A stretch of DNA of 43,166 nt, taken from assembly GCA_947466405.1 (NCBI GenBank), contig CANICR010000006.1, forward strand, positions 1 through 43,166, written 5' to 3'. Shown in pieces: positions 1-9,558 of this stretch (its first letter is position 1; each line of letters begins with the position of its first letter). This DNA comes from Chitinophagaceae bacterium. Lineage in GTDB: Bacteria > Bacteroidota > Bacteroidia > Chitinophagales > Chitinophagaceae. A program made the translations under genes and the position numbers. The notes beneath the pieces were generated by a model. It made no database searches and was not told where the DNA came from. It worked only from the letters and a program-made list of their open reading frames with translations.

Positions 1-486
1 GATGCTATTCTACCATTAATTACTTGTTATAAAGAAAACAATTACGAAATAAATTTACGATTAGGTTGGTTATACTATTTGAATAAAAATAATAGCCAAT
101 CGCAGGCATACTATCAAAAATCCATTGATTTAAAACCATATTCAATAGAAGCCAAATTTGGTATAATCAAGCCTTATTCAGCAATTGAAAATTGGGAAAA
201 AGTACTTGCTCAATATAACGATATATTAAAAATAGACCCTCAGAATTATACGGCAAACTATTGGGTTGGTGTTATCTACTACAATCAGAAAAAATATGAA
301 GTAGCCAATAAGTATTTTGAGAAAATGGTAAATCTTTATCCTTTTGATTTTGATGCTAATCACATGTTTGCTTGGTCTTGTCTTAATAATGGAAGAGCAA
401 ATGATGCAAAAACTCTATTTCAAAAAGCACTGCTAATAAAACCGGGTAATATTTCTTGCATGGAGGGGTTATCAAAAATTAAATAG
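1..486 (+). CDS. TPR-repeat protein, 5'-truncated by the window edge
   Basis: The frame is open from base 1 (DAILPLITCYKENNYEINLRLGWLYYLNKNN...), so the listed TTG at 79 is probably not the real start. TPR-like repeats (YWVGVIYYNQKKYEVANKYFEKMVNLYPFDFDANHMFAWSCLNNGRANDAKTLFQKAL). Confidence 0.75.
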   Translation, partial: DAILPLITCYKENNYEINLRLGWLYYLNKNNSQSQAYYQKSIDLKPYSIEAKFGIIKPYSAIENWEKVLAQYNDILKIDPQNYTANYWVGVIYYNQKKYEVANKYFEKMVNLYPFDFDANHMFAWSCLNNGRANDAKTLFQKALLIKPGNISCMEGLSKIK

Positions 487-491
487 TTCAG

Positions 492-2354
492 CTATTTTAA
501 TACACCAAATAAACTGCCCCCTTTGTTAAAGTACTTTTCAATACTTTTTTCAACTAAAGGATCTTTTTCAACCGGTGGTGCATGATGAGGTTTTTTTCTA
601 GCATCTAGTATCAGTGGGCCGGTGCTACCCCAGTGTTTATTCAACATAATTTCCCCCACTCCATACATATCATGAGAAGGATTGCATCTAGTGAAAGTGA
701 TCCATAGAAAATTATTAATCGTATCACTCAAAAAAGAAGCATCATCACAAATAATTATTAACGGAATTTCTTTTTTTAACCCTTCTGATTTTTCCCAAAA
801 TTCATTTATTCCTTGCAATTGAGTGCTAAGTGCACCTATTTCTTTTTTCGCATTTTCATACGTGGTAAATGGTTTTGTAGAAAGAACTGCAATACCTGGC
901 ATTACCATTTTACAATTTTCGAAATCATTCAGCTCCTTTAATAAACTAATAGGCTCGATAGCTAATTTTCTAATAGGATCGCCATAGGCTGCAAAAACAA
1001 CTTTACTTCCGGAATTTATACCGGCACCAGAATAATCAAGCGTATCCATGGTAGTATGGGTATAAAAATGAATGTCTCTATCCAAATGTAATCTTTCTAA
1101 AACATACTGAAAGTACTCCTTTATATGATGAGCGCTAACTGTAGAATTATCATCGGCAGTAATAAATAAAAATTTCGCCAGGCTTAGCTGACCAGTACCT
1201 AAAATATGATTTGCAATAGTAAGAATTTCTGCTGGTTGTTTTGAATTAAGATAAGGCGTATATCGTTCACTCCCTACTGCTAACAGCAACGGATGAACGC
1301 CAGCAGCATCCACTGCATGAACCTCCTTCAAACCAGGTATTTCATCCTGAACAGCCTTACCCGTGATAGCATGAATCAACTGACCAAAACTAGTATCTTC
1401 CTGAGGAGGTCTGCCTACAACGGTAAAAGGCCATATAGCATTTTTCTTTGCAAATACTTTATGCACTTTCATCAATGGGAATAAATGCTGTAAACTATAA
1501 TAACCAAGATGATCACCAAAAGGTCCTTCTGGTTTATTTTCTCCAGGATAAACCTCTCCAGTAATAACAAAATCAGCATCTGTACTTATACAATAACCAT
1601 CTATATATTTATACCGGAATCTTCTGCCACCTAATACGCCAGCAAAAGTTAATTCACTCATTCCTTCTGGCAAAGGCATAACTGCAGCAACTGTATTTGC
1701 AGGAGGGCCGCCAACAAAAATACTTACTTTAAGCGGCTTCCCTTTTTTATTCGCTTTTGTTTGATGAACACCTATTCCTCTGTGAAGTTGATAATGCAAA
1801 CCAATTTCTTCATTTTCTGTATACTGATTACCATTTAACTGAATACGATACATCCCTAAATTTGCATTCAATATACCAGGCTTGTCAATATCTTCAGTGT
1901 ATACTTGTGGAAGGGTTACAAACGCCCCACCATCTTTAATCCAATGATGAATCAAAGGCAAATCATTAATATGGATATTAGAAGCAACGACCGGAGAATT
2001 TATTGGATTTTTAAATGGGAAAGCTTTCATTGCAGCAAAACCTGCTGAAGCATATGTTATAGGGTGTTTTAAAGCTTCTAATGGATTACTTTTTAGCTGA
2101 ATGAGCTGCTCCACTTTTTTAAGTGTATCCCTGAAAATAAATTTGCTTCTTTCCAGCGTACCAAAAATATTAGAAGCTGCTCTATATTTAGACCCTTTTA
2201 CATTTTCAAAAAGCAAAGCAGGCCCATTTGCTTCAAAAACACGAAGATGAATAGCAGCCATTTGAAGATATGGATCCGTTTCTTCTTTGATACGAATCAA
2301 TTGGCCATTTTTTTCTAAATCAATCAAACAAGATTCTAATGATTTATAGGCCAT
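492..2354 (-). CDS. UbiD-family decarboxylase (menaquinone-type 3-octaprenyl-4-hydroxybenzoate carboxy-lyase family)
   Basis: 620 aa; UbiD-like motifs (GMYRIQL, HYQLHRGIGVH, KVSIFVGGPPA, GEVYPGENKPEGPFGDHLGYYS). Confidence 0.88.
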   Translation of the reverse strand: MAYKSLESCLIDLEKNGQLIRIKEETDPYLQMAAIHLRVFEANGPALLFENVKGSKYRAASNIFGTLERSKFIFRDTLKKVEQLIQLKSNPLEALKHPITYASAGFAAMKAFPFKNPINSPVVASNIHINDLPLIHHWIKDGGAFVTLPQVYTEDIDKPGILNANLGMYRIQLNGNQYTENEEIGLHYQLHRGIGVHQTKANKKGKPLKVSIFVGGPPANTVAAVMPLPEGMSELTFAGVLGGRRFRYKYIDGYCISTDADFVITGEVYPGENKPEGPFGDHLGYYSLQHLFPLMKVHKVFAKKNAIWPFTVVGRPPQEDTSFGQLIHAITGKAVQDEIPGLKEVHAVDAAGVHPLLLAVGSERYTPYLNSKQPAEILTIANHILGTGQLSLAKFLFITADDNSTVSAHHIKEYFQYVLERLHLDRDIHFYTHTTMDTLDYSGAGINSGSKVVFAAYGDPIRKLAIEPISLLKELNDFENCKMVMPGIAVLSTKPFTTYENAKKEIGALSTQLQGINEFWEKSEGLKKEIPLIIICDDASFLSDTINNFLWITFTRCNPSHDMYGVGEIMLNKHWGSTGPLILDARKKPHHAPPVEKDPLVEKSIEKYFNKGGSLFGVLK

Positions 2355-2408
2355 ACTAATAAATTGATACGATGAAATTCAAATGACTCTTGATGTATTT
2401 AGCCTATC

Positions 2409-3392
2409 CTATTTTTTTAAATACATGACTTCTTTAATAAGCTTCACCGTTCTTGTTATATCAGGTAAATATGCATTTACTAAATTTGGAGCATAATGCA
2501 TAGGTGCATCAACAGATGTAATTCTGCGTATAGGTGCATCTAAATAATCAAACCCTTCTTTTTGAATTCGATAAGAAATTTCTGAAGAAATTGAGGCGAA
2601 TGGCCATTGTTCTTCCACAATAACCAATCTATTTGTTTTCTTTACACTTTCTAGAATAGTAAACCAATCTAATGGGCGTATCGTTCTAAGATCAATAACT
2701 TCAGCACTAATATTTTCTTTTGCGAGTTCTTCCGCAGCCCCTAAAGCCACTTTCATCATTTTATTAAAGGATACTATCGTTACATCGGTCCCTTCTCTTA
2801 CAATATTCGATTTACCAATAGGAATAAGATACTCTCCTTCAGGAACTTCTCCTTTATCTCCATACATCAATTCACTTTCCATAAAAACAACAGGATCATC
2901 ATCACGTATAGCGGATTTAAGCAAGCCTTTTGCATCATAAGGATTACTTACCGAAATAACTTTAAGTCCTGGGATATTGGCATACATACTTTCAAATGAA
3001 GTTGAATGCTGCGCTCCTAGTTGACCAGCACTTCCATTAGCTCCTCTAAAAACAATTGGACAACCAACTTGTCCGCCACTCATTGCCAACATTTTAGAAG
3101 CTGTATTTAAAATTTGATCTAAGGCTAACACTGCGAAATTCCAAGTCATAAACTCAACAATTGGTCGCAATCCGTTTTGAGCTGCTCCAACTGCAATTGC
3201 CGTAAAACCAAGTTCCGCAATAGGTGTATCAATTACTCTTTTTTCCCCAAATTCATCCAGCATACCCTGACTTACTTTATAAGCCCCATTATATTCGGCC
3301 ACTTCCTCACCCATTAAAAATACCCTTTCATCCAACCTCATTTCTTCTTGCATTGCTTCTCGAAGCGCTTCCCTGAATGTAATTTGTCGCAT
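2409..3392 (-). CDS. pdhB: Pyruvate dehydrogenase E1 component beta subunit (alpha-keto acid dehydrogenase E1 beta family)
   Basis: 327 aa; MRQITFREALREAMQEEMRLDERVFLMGEEVAEYNGAYKVSQGML..., FRGANGSAGQLGAQHS, IDLRTIRPLD. Confidence 0.92.
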   Translation of the reverse strand: MRQITFREALREAMQEEMRLDERVFLMGEEVAEYNGAYKVSQGMLDEFGEKRVIDTPIAELGFTAIAVGAAQNGLRPIVEFMTWNFAVLALDQILNTASKMLAMSGGQVGCPIVFRGANGSAGQLGAQHSTSFESMYANIPGLKVISVSNPYDAKGLLKSAIRDDDPVVFMESELMYGDKGEVPEGEYLIPIGKSNIVREGTDVTIVSFNKMMKVALGAAEELAKENISAEVIDLRTIRPLDWFTILESVKKTNRLVIVEEQWPFASISSEISYRIQKEGFDYLDAPIRRITSVDAPMHYAPNLVNAYLPDITRTVKLIKEVMYLKK

Positions 3393-3434
3393 TTAATATT
3401 ATATTTTTTACTTACTTATTGATTAATAGATACA

Positions 3435-3466
3435 CAAATTTATCTTATAGTGACCACACAAACAAA
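3435..3466 (-). promoter_or_regulatory. Putative Bacteroidota-type promoter upstream of pdhB
   Basis: On the minus strand: TTTG (complement of CAAA 3463-3466), 20 nt, TAAATTTG (complement of CAAATTTA 3435-3442), matching TTTG-N~19-TAnnTTTG. About 43 nt upstream of the pdhB ATG. Confidence 0.5.
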
Positions 3467-3523
3467 TACAAGGTGTTTTGAATGATGATTATTTTAAAAA
3501 ATTGAAATTGTTTAATAAAAAAC

Positions 3524-3553
3524 ATAAAAAAAGGATGCTTTTTATACATCCTT
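3524..3553 (-). terminator. Rho-independent-type terminator of the thiolase gene
   Basis: Perfect 7-bp stem AAGGATG (3531-3537) / CATCCTT (3547-3553), followed on the minus strand by a T run. Located 26 nt downstream of the thiolase stop. Confidence 0.65.
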
Positions 3554-3578
3554 AAAAATATCCGTTAAATAAATGTGC

Positions 3579-4760
3579 TTAACAATTTTCAATAACCATT
3601 GCGCTTGCTCCGCCACCACCATTGCAGATGCCTGCTGCACCATATTTTCCCTTATTTTGTTTTAATACATTAATGAGTGTCACTATTATCCTTGCACCAC
3701 TACAACCTAAAGGGTGACCTAATGATACGGCACCACCATTCACATTTACTTTAGAAGGATCTAATTGCATTCTTTTTGAATTTTCAATTCCTACAACGGA
3801 AAAGGCTTCATTCAATTCCCAATAATCAATTTGATTCATTTGTAATCCAGCTTTTTCTACAGCTTTTGGTACTGCTAAGGAAGGTGCTGTGGTAAACCAT
3901 TCTGGCGCTTGCTCTGCATCTGCATAAGAAACAATTTTTGCTATAGGCTTCAATCCTAATTCATCCGCTTTTTCTTTACTCATGAGCAACAATGCTGCTG
4001 CGCCATCATTCATGGTTGAAGCATTGGCTGCAGTAACAGTCCCATCTTTTATAAAAGCACTTTTAAGCGTTGGTATCTTATCGAATTTTACGTTAAAGGG
4101 TTCTTCATCTTTGGATAAAATTAACGGAAGACCATTTCTTTGCGGTATTTCAATAGGAATAATTTCCTGCTCAAATTTACCATCCTGAATAGCCGCTTGA
4201 CTTCTCTTATAACTTTCAATTGCAAATGTATCCTGATCTTCTCTTGAAATGCCACAAGTATTTGCACATAATTCTGCTGCATTCCCCATGGCTTTGCCAT
4301 CATATACATCTGTTAAGCCATCTTTAGATAGACCATCTATTAATGAAGTATTGCCATATTTATTTCCCCATCTTAAGCTATCTACATAAAAAGGTACATT
4401 ACTCATACTTTCCATTCCGCCAGCAATAACAATTGAAGCATCACCAAGCAGAATATTTTGCGTAGCCAAAGCAATGGCTTTCATTCCGCTGGCGCATACC
4501 TTATTAACTGTTGTACAAATTACGCCATCAGGAAGGCCTGCAAATTTAGACGCTTGCCTAGCTGGCGCTTGTCCAAGATTAGCCTGAATAACAGAACCCA
4601 TGATTACTTCATCTATCATATTGGAATCAATGCCTGATTGCTGAATAGCTCCTTTTATGGCAAAGCCACCTAATTGAGTAGCTGAAAAAGATTTTAATGA
4701 ACCTCCGAAGCTTCCAAGTGGAGTTCTTACCGCTGCAATAATGTACACTTCTTTTTTCAT
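3579..4760 (-). CDS. Acetyl-CoA C-acetyltransferase (thiolase)
   Basis: 393 aa; EVYIIAAVRTPLGSFGGSLKS, VCASGMKAIALA, GGMESMSNVPFY, NVNGGAVSLGHPLGCSGARI, GICNGGGGASAMVIE. Confidence 0.95.
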   Translation of the reverse strand: MKKEVYIIAAVRTPLGSFGGSLKSFSATQLGGFAIKGAIQQSGIDSNMIDEVIMGSVIQANLGQAPARQASKFAGLPDGVICTTVNKVCASGMKAIALATQNILLGDASIVIAGGMESMSNVPFYVDSLRWGNKYGNTSLIDGLSKDGLTDVYDGKAMGNAAELCANTCGISREDQDTFAIESYKRSQAAIQDGKFEQEIIPIEIPQRNGLPLILSKDEEPFNVKFDKIPTLKSAFIKDGTVTAANASTMNDGAAALLLMSKEKADELGLKPIAKIVSYADAEQAPEWFTTAPSLAVPKAVEKAGLQMNQIDYWELNEAFSVVGIENSKRMQLDPSKVNVNGGAVSLGHPLGCSGARIIVTLINVLKQNKGKYGAAGICNGGGGASAMVIENC

Positions 4761-4974
4761 TGAATTATTTATTTAAAAAGTAACGAAACCATTAAAATGA
4801 TTGACATCCTTGAATATAATGACATTTTTCATTTTGTATAACAAAAAGTTGTAGGAATATTATAAAACAAAAGTAAGGGAATATTCCATTTAGATAATAA
4901 TCTCATCATAAAATGATTTTTTACCGAATTATTGAATGTTTTTTATTACTCAGCGCATTAAATAAAATAAAGCA

Positions 4975-5748
4975 ATGAAATTAAACATATTAATAATTAT
5001 AGCTTTTGGTCTAATATTAACGAGTTGTTTAAACACAAAACAAGCCACCTATTTTGCTAATGCAAATGATACAATAATCAATTCAGGAAATGTTGACATA
5101 GAACCAATAATTCAAAAGAATGATATTTTAAGTATTAATATCAGCAGCTTAAATGCAGAAGCATCAGCAATATTTAATGCGCCCAACATATTAGCTACAA
5201 CAACATCAACTTCAACAGGATCAACAGAAGCAGGCGGATACCTTGTAAACACAGAAGGTAATATACAATTACCAATATTAGGCTCAATGAAGGCGGCTGG
5301 CCAAAGTAAAAAACAACTTAAAAACGAGATAACTAATCTCATTTTGTCAAAAAAGTTATTAATAGATCCCATTGTTACAATTCGACATCTTAATTATGAA
5401 GTAACCATAATTGGAGAAGTAGGAAAACCTTCCGTTATAAATGTCCCCAATGAAAAAATTTCACTTTTAAAAGCACTTGGGATAGCTGGTGATATAACTG
5501 TATTTGGAAAAAAAAACAATGTTTTACTAATACGAGAAATTCAAGGTGAAAGAAAAATAAAACGTATTGATTTAAATTCAAAATCATTTTTATCATCTGA
5601 TAATTATTATTTACAACCAAATGATGTTGTATATGTAGAAGCCAATAAACAAAAAGTAATAACTGCCAACAGGAATCAACAATTATTACCTACTATATTA
5701 AGTGGCCTTTCTATTGTAGCAGTTGTATTAACTCAATTATTAAAGTAA
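4975..5748 (+). CDS. Polysaccharide export outer-membrane lipoprotein (Wza/BexD-like)
   Basis: Lipoprotein signal (LILTSCLN); polysaccharide-export and SLBB-like segments (GYLVNTEGNIQLPILGSMKAAGQSKKQLKNEI; VTIIGEVGKPSVINVPNEKISLLKALGIAGD). Confidence 0.88.
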   Translation: MKLNILIIIAFGLILTSCLNTKQATYFANANDTIINSGNVDIEPIIQKNDILSINISSLNAEASAIFNAPNILATTTSTSTGSTEAGGYLVNTEGNIQLPILGSMKAAGQSKKQLKNEITNLILSKKLLIDPIVTIRHLNYEVTIIGEVGKPSVINVPNEKISLLKALGIAGDITVFGKKNNVLLIREIQGERKIKRIDLNSKSFLSSDNYYLQPNDVVYVEANKQKVITANRNQQLLPTILSGLSIVAVVLTQLLK

Positions 5749-8081
5749 TGCTAGAAAATAAAATAGAACAACCAATACAAGAAAATGTTGTAACCACGTT
5801 TATTAGTAAATATGTCCCTTATTGGCCATTATTTTTAATAACAACAATTATATTAATTACAACTGCATTTCTATTTATCCGATATACAACACCAAAATAT
5901 GAAGCTTCTGCAAAAATCATTATAAAAGACGAAAAAAAAGGTAGTGATGACTCTAAAATGATGGAGTCATTTAATATGATTAGTACAAAAAAAATTATTG
6001 AAAATGAAATTGAAGTTTTACAATCTAGAAAAATTATTAATAATGTAGTTAAGGAATTAAATTTATATGCTCCAATTTTTCAGCGTGGAAAAATAAAAGA
6101 TGTTAATGCATATAGTTTTAGTCCAGTTATTGTAGAAATAAAAAATCCTGATTCAATCAAAGTATCGAAATACATTGATTTCAAATTCAATAAAGCAGAC
6201 AGATCTATTATAATTGAAAACAAATATACAACACACCTGAATCAATGGATCAATACAAAGTATGGGATGTTGAGGTTTATAAAAAATAAAAATAAAATAT
6301 ACCCAAATGAGAATGAGCAATTGTACTTTTCATTATATCCTACAAAAGAAATAACTACTGATATTTTAAAAAACCTAAGTGTATTAACATCTAATAAATT
6401 ATCGAGTATAATTAATTTAACGTATAAGGATGAAGTATCACAAAAATCAGAAGACGTATTAAATACATTGATTTACATGTATGATAAAGCCGGCTTGGAA
6501 GATAAAAACAGCTTGGCAAAAAATACCTTAAACTTTATAGAAGAAAGATTAAATATAGTATCCAAAAATTTAGATTCAATAGAAAAAAATGTTGAGGTAT
6601 TTAAAGTCAATAGCGGGTCATCTGACCTAAGTACACAAGGTCAATTATATCTACAAAATGTTAGTAGTAATGATCAAGAAATTGGTAAAATAAATATGCA
6701 GTTGGCTATACTTGAACAAGTAAATAATATTGTTAAGGATGAAAAAATAAGTTCTAAACCAATGATGCCTTCGACATTTGGTGTATCAGATGCTAATTTA
6801 TTAAAAATGATGACTGATTTAAACAATAAAGAATTAGAATATGAGAAATTAAAAAAAACAGTAGCAGAAGATAACCCTATTATAATATCAATTAAAGACC
6901 AAATAGAAAGTATTAAACCTAGTATAGTAGAAAATCTTAATAGTCAGAAAAATAATTTAGAGGCAGGAAAATACAATTTGATAAATACTAACATGAAATA
7001 TAATTCAATGTTAACGTCTTTACCACAAAAAGAAAAAACCTTGATAGAAATGAATAGAGACCAAATAATAAAAAAAGATATTTATTCATTTTTATTACAA
7101 AAAAGAGAAGAAAGTGAGTTGTCCTATGCTTCTACATTATCAGATAATAGAATAATAAACGATGCTCTTTCATCAAAATATCCAGTTACTCCAAATAAAA
7201 TATTGATTTATAGTTCAGCATTATTGGCTTCTTTTTTAATTTGTATTATTATAATCTATTTAAAAAACAATTTAAATAATAAAATAGTTTATAAAAATGA
7301 AGTTACCTCATTAACAACAATACCTATAATAGGTGAAATATTGTATAAAACAACTAAAGAAGAACTACTTATCCAATATAATAAAAGAAGTACAATAGCC
7401 GAAGAATTTAGAAAAATTAGAATATCTCTTCATTTTTTAGGTATCGACAATTTGCATAAAAAGATATTAATTACCTCTAGTATTCCAGGAGAAGGGAAAA
7501 GTTTTGTGGCAGCAAACCTTGCTATAAGTAATGCGGCAAGTGGTAAAAAAGTAATATTAATAGACGTTGATTTACATAAATCAGGATTAAATGAACTTTT
7601 CAATAAAAACAAAAAAACAATTGGTATATCTGATTATTTAAGTAAAAATATTTCAGAAGAAATGATAATTCAACAAGTTGATAAATACAATAATCTAGCA
7701 TTTATTTCAGCAGGCACCAATTATGACAATGCTTCAGAATTGTTATTAAATGGAAAAATAGAAACCCTGATTGAGTATTTATCAAAATATTATGATTTAA
7801 TAATTATTGATACTGCTCCTACAGTTTTAATTACAGATGCTTTTATATTATCAAAATTATGTGATGCAACGATATATATTGTCAGATATAATTTTACTCC
7901 CAAAAATATACTTAAAACTATTAATGAAAATCTACATATTAACCCACTTAAAAATGTTGGAATTATTTTTAATGGAATTAAAAATAATAAATTATCTGAA
8001 AAATATTATAAGTATGGATATACTTATAAAAATGAAGTTTTAAATATAAATCAAAAATTAATAAATGGTATAGAAGTGTAA
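5748..8081 (+). CDS. Wzc-like polysaccharide co-polymerase with C-terminal BY-kinase (Wzz/GNVR + CpsD/CapB)
   Basis: 777 aa; N-terminal TM with Wzz-like region, second TM near 490, Walker A SSIPGEGKSFVAANLA, LIDVDLHKSGL, LIIIDTAPTV, C-terminal Tyr cluster YYKYGYTY. Confidence 0.9.
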   Translation: MLENKIEQPIQENVVTTFISKYVPYWPLFLITTIILITTAFLFIRYTTPKYEASAKIIIKDEKKGSDDSKMMESFNMISTKKIIENEIEVLQSRKIINNVVKELNLYAPIFQRGKIKDVNAYSFSPVIVEIKNPDSIKVSKYIDFKFNKADRSIIIENKYTTHLNQWINTKYGMLRFIKNKNKIYPNENEQLYFSLYPTKEITTDILKNLSVLTSNKLSSIINLTYKDEVSQKSEDVLNTLIYMYDKAGLEDKNSLAKNTLNFIEERLNIVSKNLDSIEKNVEVFKVNSGSSDLSTQGQLYLQNVSSNDQEIGKINMQLAILEQVNNIVKDEKISSKPMMPSTFGVSDANLLKMMTDLNNKELEYEKLKKTVAEDNPIIISIKDQIESIKPSIVENLNSQKNNLEAGKYNLINTNMKYNSMLTSLPQKEKTLIEMNRDQIIKKDIYSFLLQKREESELSYASTLSDNRIINDALSSKYPVTPNKILIYSSALLASFLICIIIIYLKNNLNNKIVYKNEVTSLTTIPIIGEILYKTTKEELLIQYNKRSTIAEEFRKIRISLHFLGIDNLHKKILITSSIPGEGKSFVAANLAISNAASGKKVILIDVDLHKSGLNELFNKNKKTIGISDYLSKNISEEMIIQQVDKYNNLAFISAGTNYDNASELLLNGKIETLIEYLSKYYDLIIIDTAPTVLITDAFILSKLCDATIYIVRYNFTPKNILKTINENLHINPLKNVGIIFNGIKNNKLSEKYYKYGYTYKNEVLNINQKLINGIEV

Positions 8082-8109
8082 AATAATTATTAAAAATAAA
8101 TAAAATGAA

Positions 8110-8598
8110 ATGAAAAATCAATGGTATGTAGTTTATACAAAAAAATATTGTGAAAATAAAATTTCAAACTTTTTCACAAGAAGAAGTATAGAAAATTATA
8201 TTCCTATAAATAAAGTAACTAAACCAGGTTTCTTTTTAAATATGGAAACTATAGAAATACCTTTATTTAATACTTACGTGTTTGTATCACTACTAAATCA
8301 ACAACTTTCAGTGATAAATGAAAATAAAGACATCATCAATTTCGTATTCTGGTTAGGAAGGCCAGTTTTAGTAAATGAATTTGAAATACAAAACATAAAA
8401 ATATTTGTAAAAAGGTTCCAGAATATAAAATTAGAAAAAACGGAAGTGAAATTGAATAAAATAAACCGAGAAATATGTAAAATTTACAATGACTATGGTG
8501 AAGAAAATAATAAAATAAAAATAAACCAAATTAGTATAAAAATCGACTCAATAGGTTATAGACTAATTGCTGAAAATAAAATAATGGAAAAAAATTAA
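8110..8598 (+). CDS. UpxY/NusG-like transcription antitermination protein
   Basis: 162 aa; NGN-like start MKNQWYVVYTKKYCENKISNFF...YIPI...PLFNTYVFVSL; position inside a polysaccharide operon. Confidence 0.8.
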   Translation: MKNQWYVVYTKKYCENKISNFFTRRSIENYIPINKVTKPGFFLNMETIEIPLFNTYVFVSLLNQQLSVINENKDIINFVFWLGRPVLVNEFEIQNIKIFVKRFQNIKLEKTEVKLNKINREICKIYNDYGEENNKIKINQISIKIDSIGYRLIAENKIMEKN

Positions 8599-8632
8599 AT
8601 TGAAATTACTACTCTATACTTAAAAAGATAAA

Positions 8633-9556
8633 TTGCAAATTATTAAAAATAAAATTAAAATATATTTACGAAACATAGTTGCCATAATATATTCTTATTA
8701 TCTTATTCTAATTGGGAAAATAAATAAAGTAAAAAAATCTTCTGCCTCAGGAGAAATAATCCTGTCAGTATATTTCCATAATCCATCTAAAAAGCTTTTT
8801 GAAAAATGTATAAAATGGTTTTTGAATAATAATTACCATTTTATATCTGATAAAGAATTAGTAGACATTATAAAAAACAATAACCAATTCCCACGATCTG
8901 CAGTAATAATAACTGTGGACGATGGTTGGCGAGAAAATAAATACAATATAATAAGTGTGGTCGATAAATTTAAAATCCCATTAACAATATTTGCTACCAT
9001 TGAACCGATTTTTGAAAATAAGTCTTTCTGGTGGAGTATTGTAAATAAAACTAAAAAAATAAAAGAAAATAAAATGTCAATAAATTCATTAAAAACTATT
9101 CCAAATGAATTAAGAATGAATTATGTAGAAAAATTAAAAAAAGAAATATCCTATTCAAGAGAAGCATTAACATCAGAAGAATTAATTGAAATAAATGAAA
9201 ATGAAAATATACATATCGGAAGTCATACCATTACACACCCTATTTTACCTATGTGCGACAATTTAACATCAATGTATGAAATTAAAGAATCTAAAATGTT
9301 ATTAGAAAATAAACTAAAAAAAGAAATAGCAGCATTTGCATATCCAAATGGAGATTTTACAGAACGCGAATGCAATTATTTAGAAGAAACTGGATATCAC
9401 ATAGCATTTACAACACAACCGAACTATATAAAAAAAAGTAACAAAATTAATATTTTCCAAATACCAAGATTTGGTGTTGTTGACAACCTCCCTTTTGTTG
9501 AAAATTTATGTAGAATGACAGGTGTTTGGTATGAAAGAAAAAAGTATAAAAAATAA
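8633..9556 (+). CDS. Polysaccharide deacetylase (NodB/CE4-like)
   Basis: TTG start; VIITVDDGWRENKYNI (D-D motif), HIGSHTITHPIL (H-x3-H motif), AFAYPNGDFTE. Confidence 0.85.
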   Translation: MQIIKNKIKIYLRNIVAIIYSYYLILIGKINKVKKSSASGEIILSVYFHNPSKKLFEKCIKWFLNNNYHFISDKELVDIIKNNNQFPRSAVIITVDDGWRENKYNIISVVDKFKIPLTIFATIEPIFENKSFWWSIVNKTKKIKENKMSINSLKTIPNELRMNYVEKLKKEISYSREALTSEELIEINENENIHIGSHTITHPILPMCDNLTSMYEIKESKMLLENKLKKEIAAFAYPNGDFTERECNYLEETGYHIAFTTQPNYIKKSNKINIFQIPRFGVVDNLPFVENLCRMTGVWYERKKYKK

Positions 9557-9558
9557 AT

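Noticed and set aside
1293-1484. Short + strand ORF inside the UbiD-family gene (also 1757-1939)
   Set aside because: Antisense shadow of a well-supported CDS; no recognisable motif.
3982-4309. ORFs 3982-4188 (+) and 4121-4309 (-) within the thiolase
   Set aside because: Fully contained in a strong thiolase CDS; low-complexity translations.
5112-5620. Minus-strand ORFs inside the Wza-like gene
   Set aside because: Antisense shadows with no independent support.
7837-8043. + strand ORF in another frame within the BY-kinase gene
   Set aside because: Overlaps the conserved kinase C-terminus; Leu/Ile-rich out-of-frame translation.
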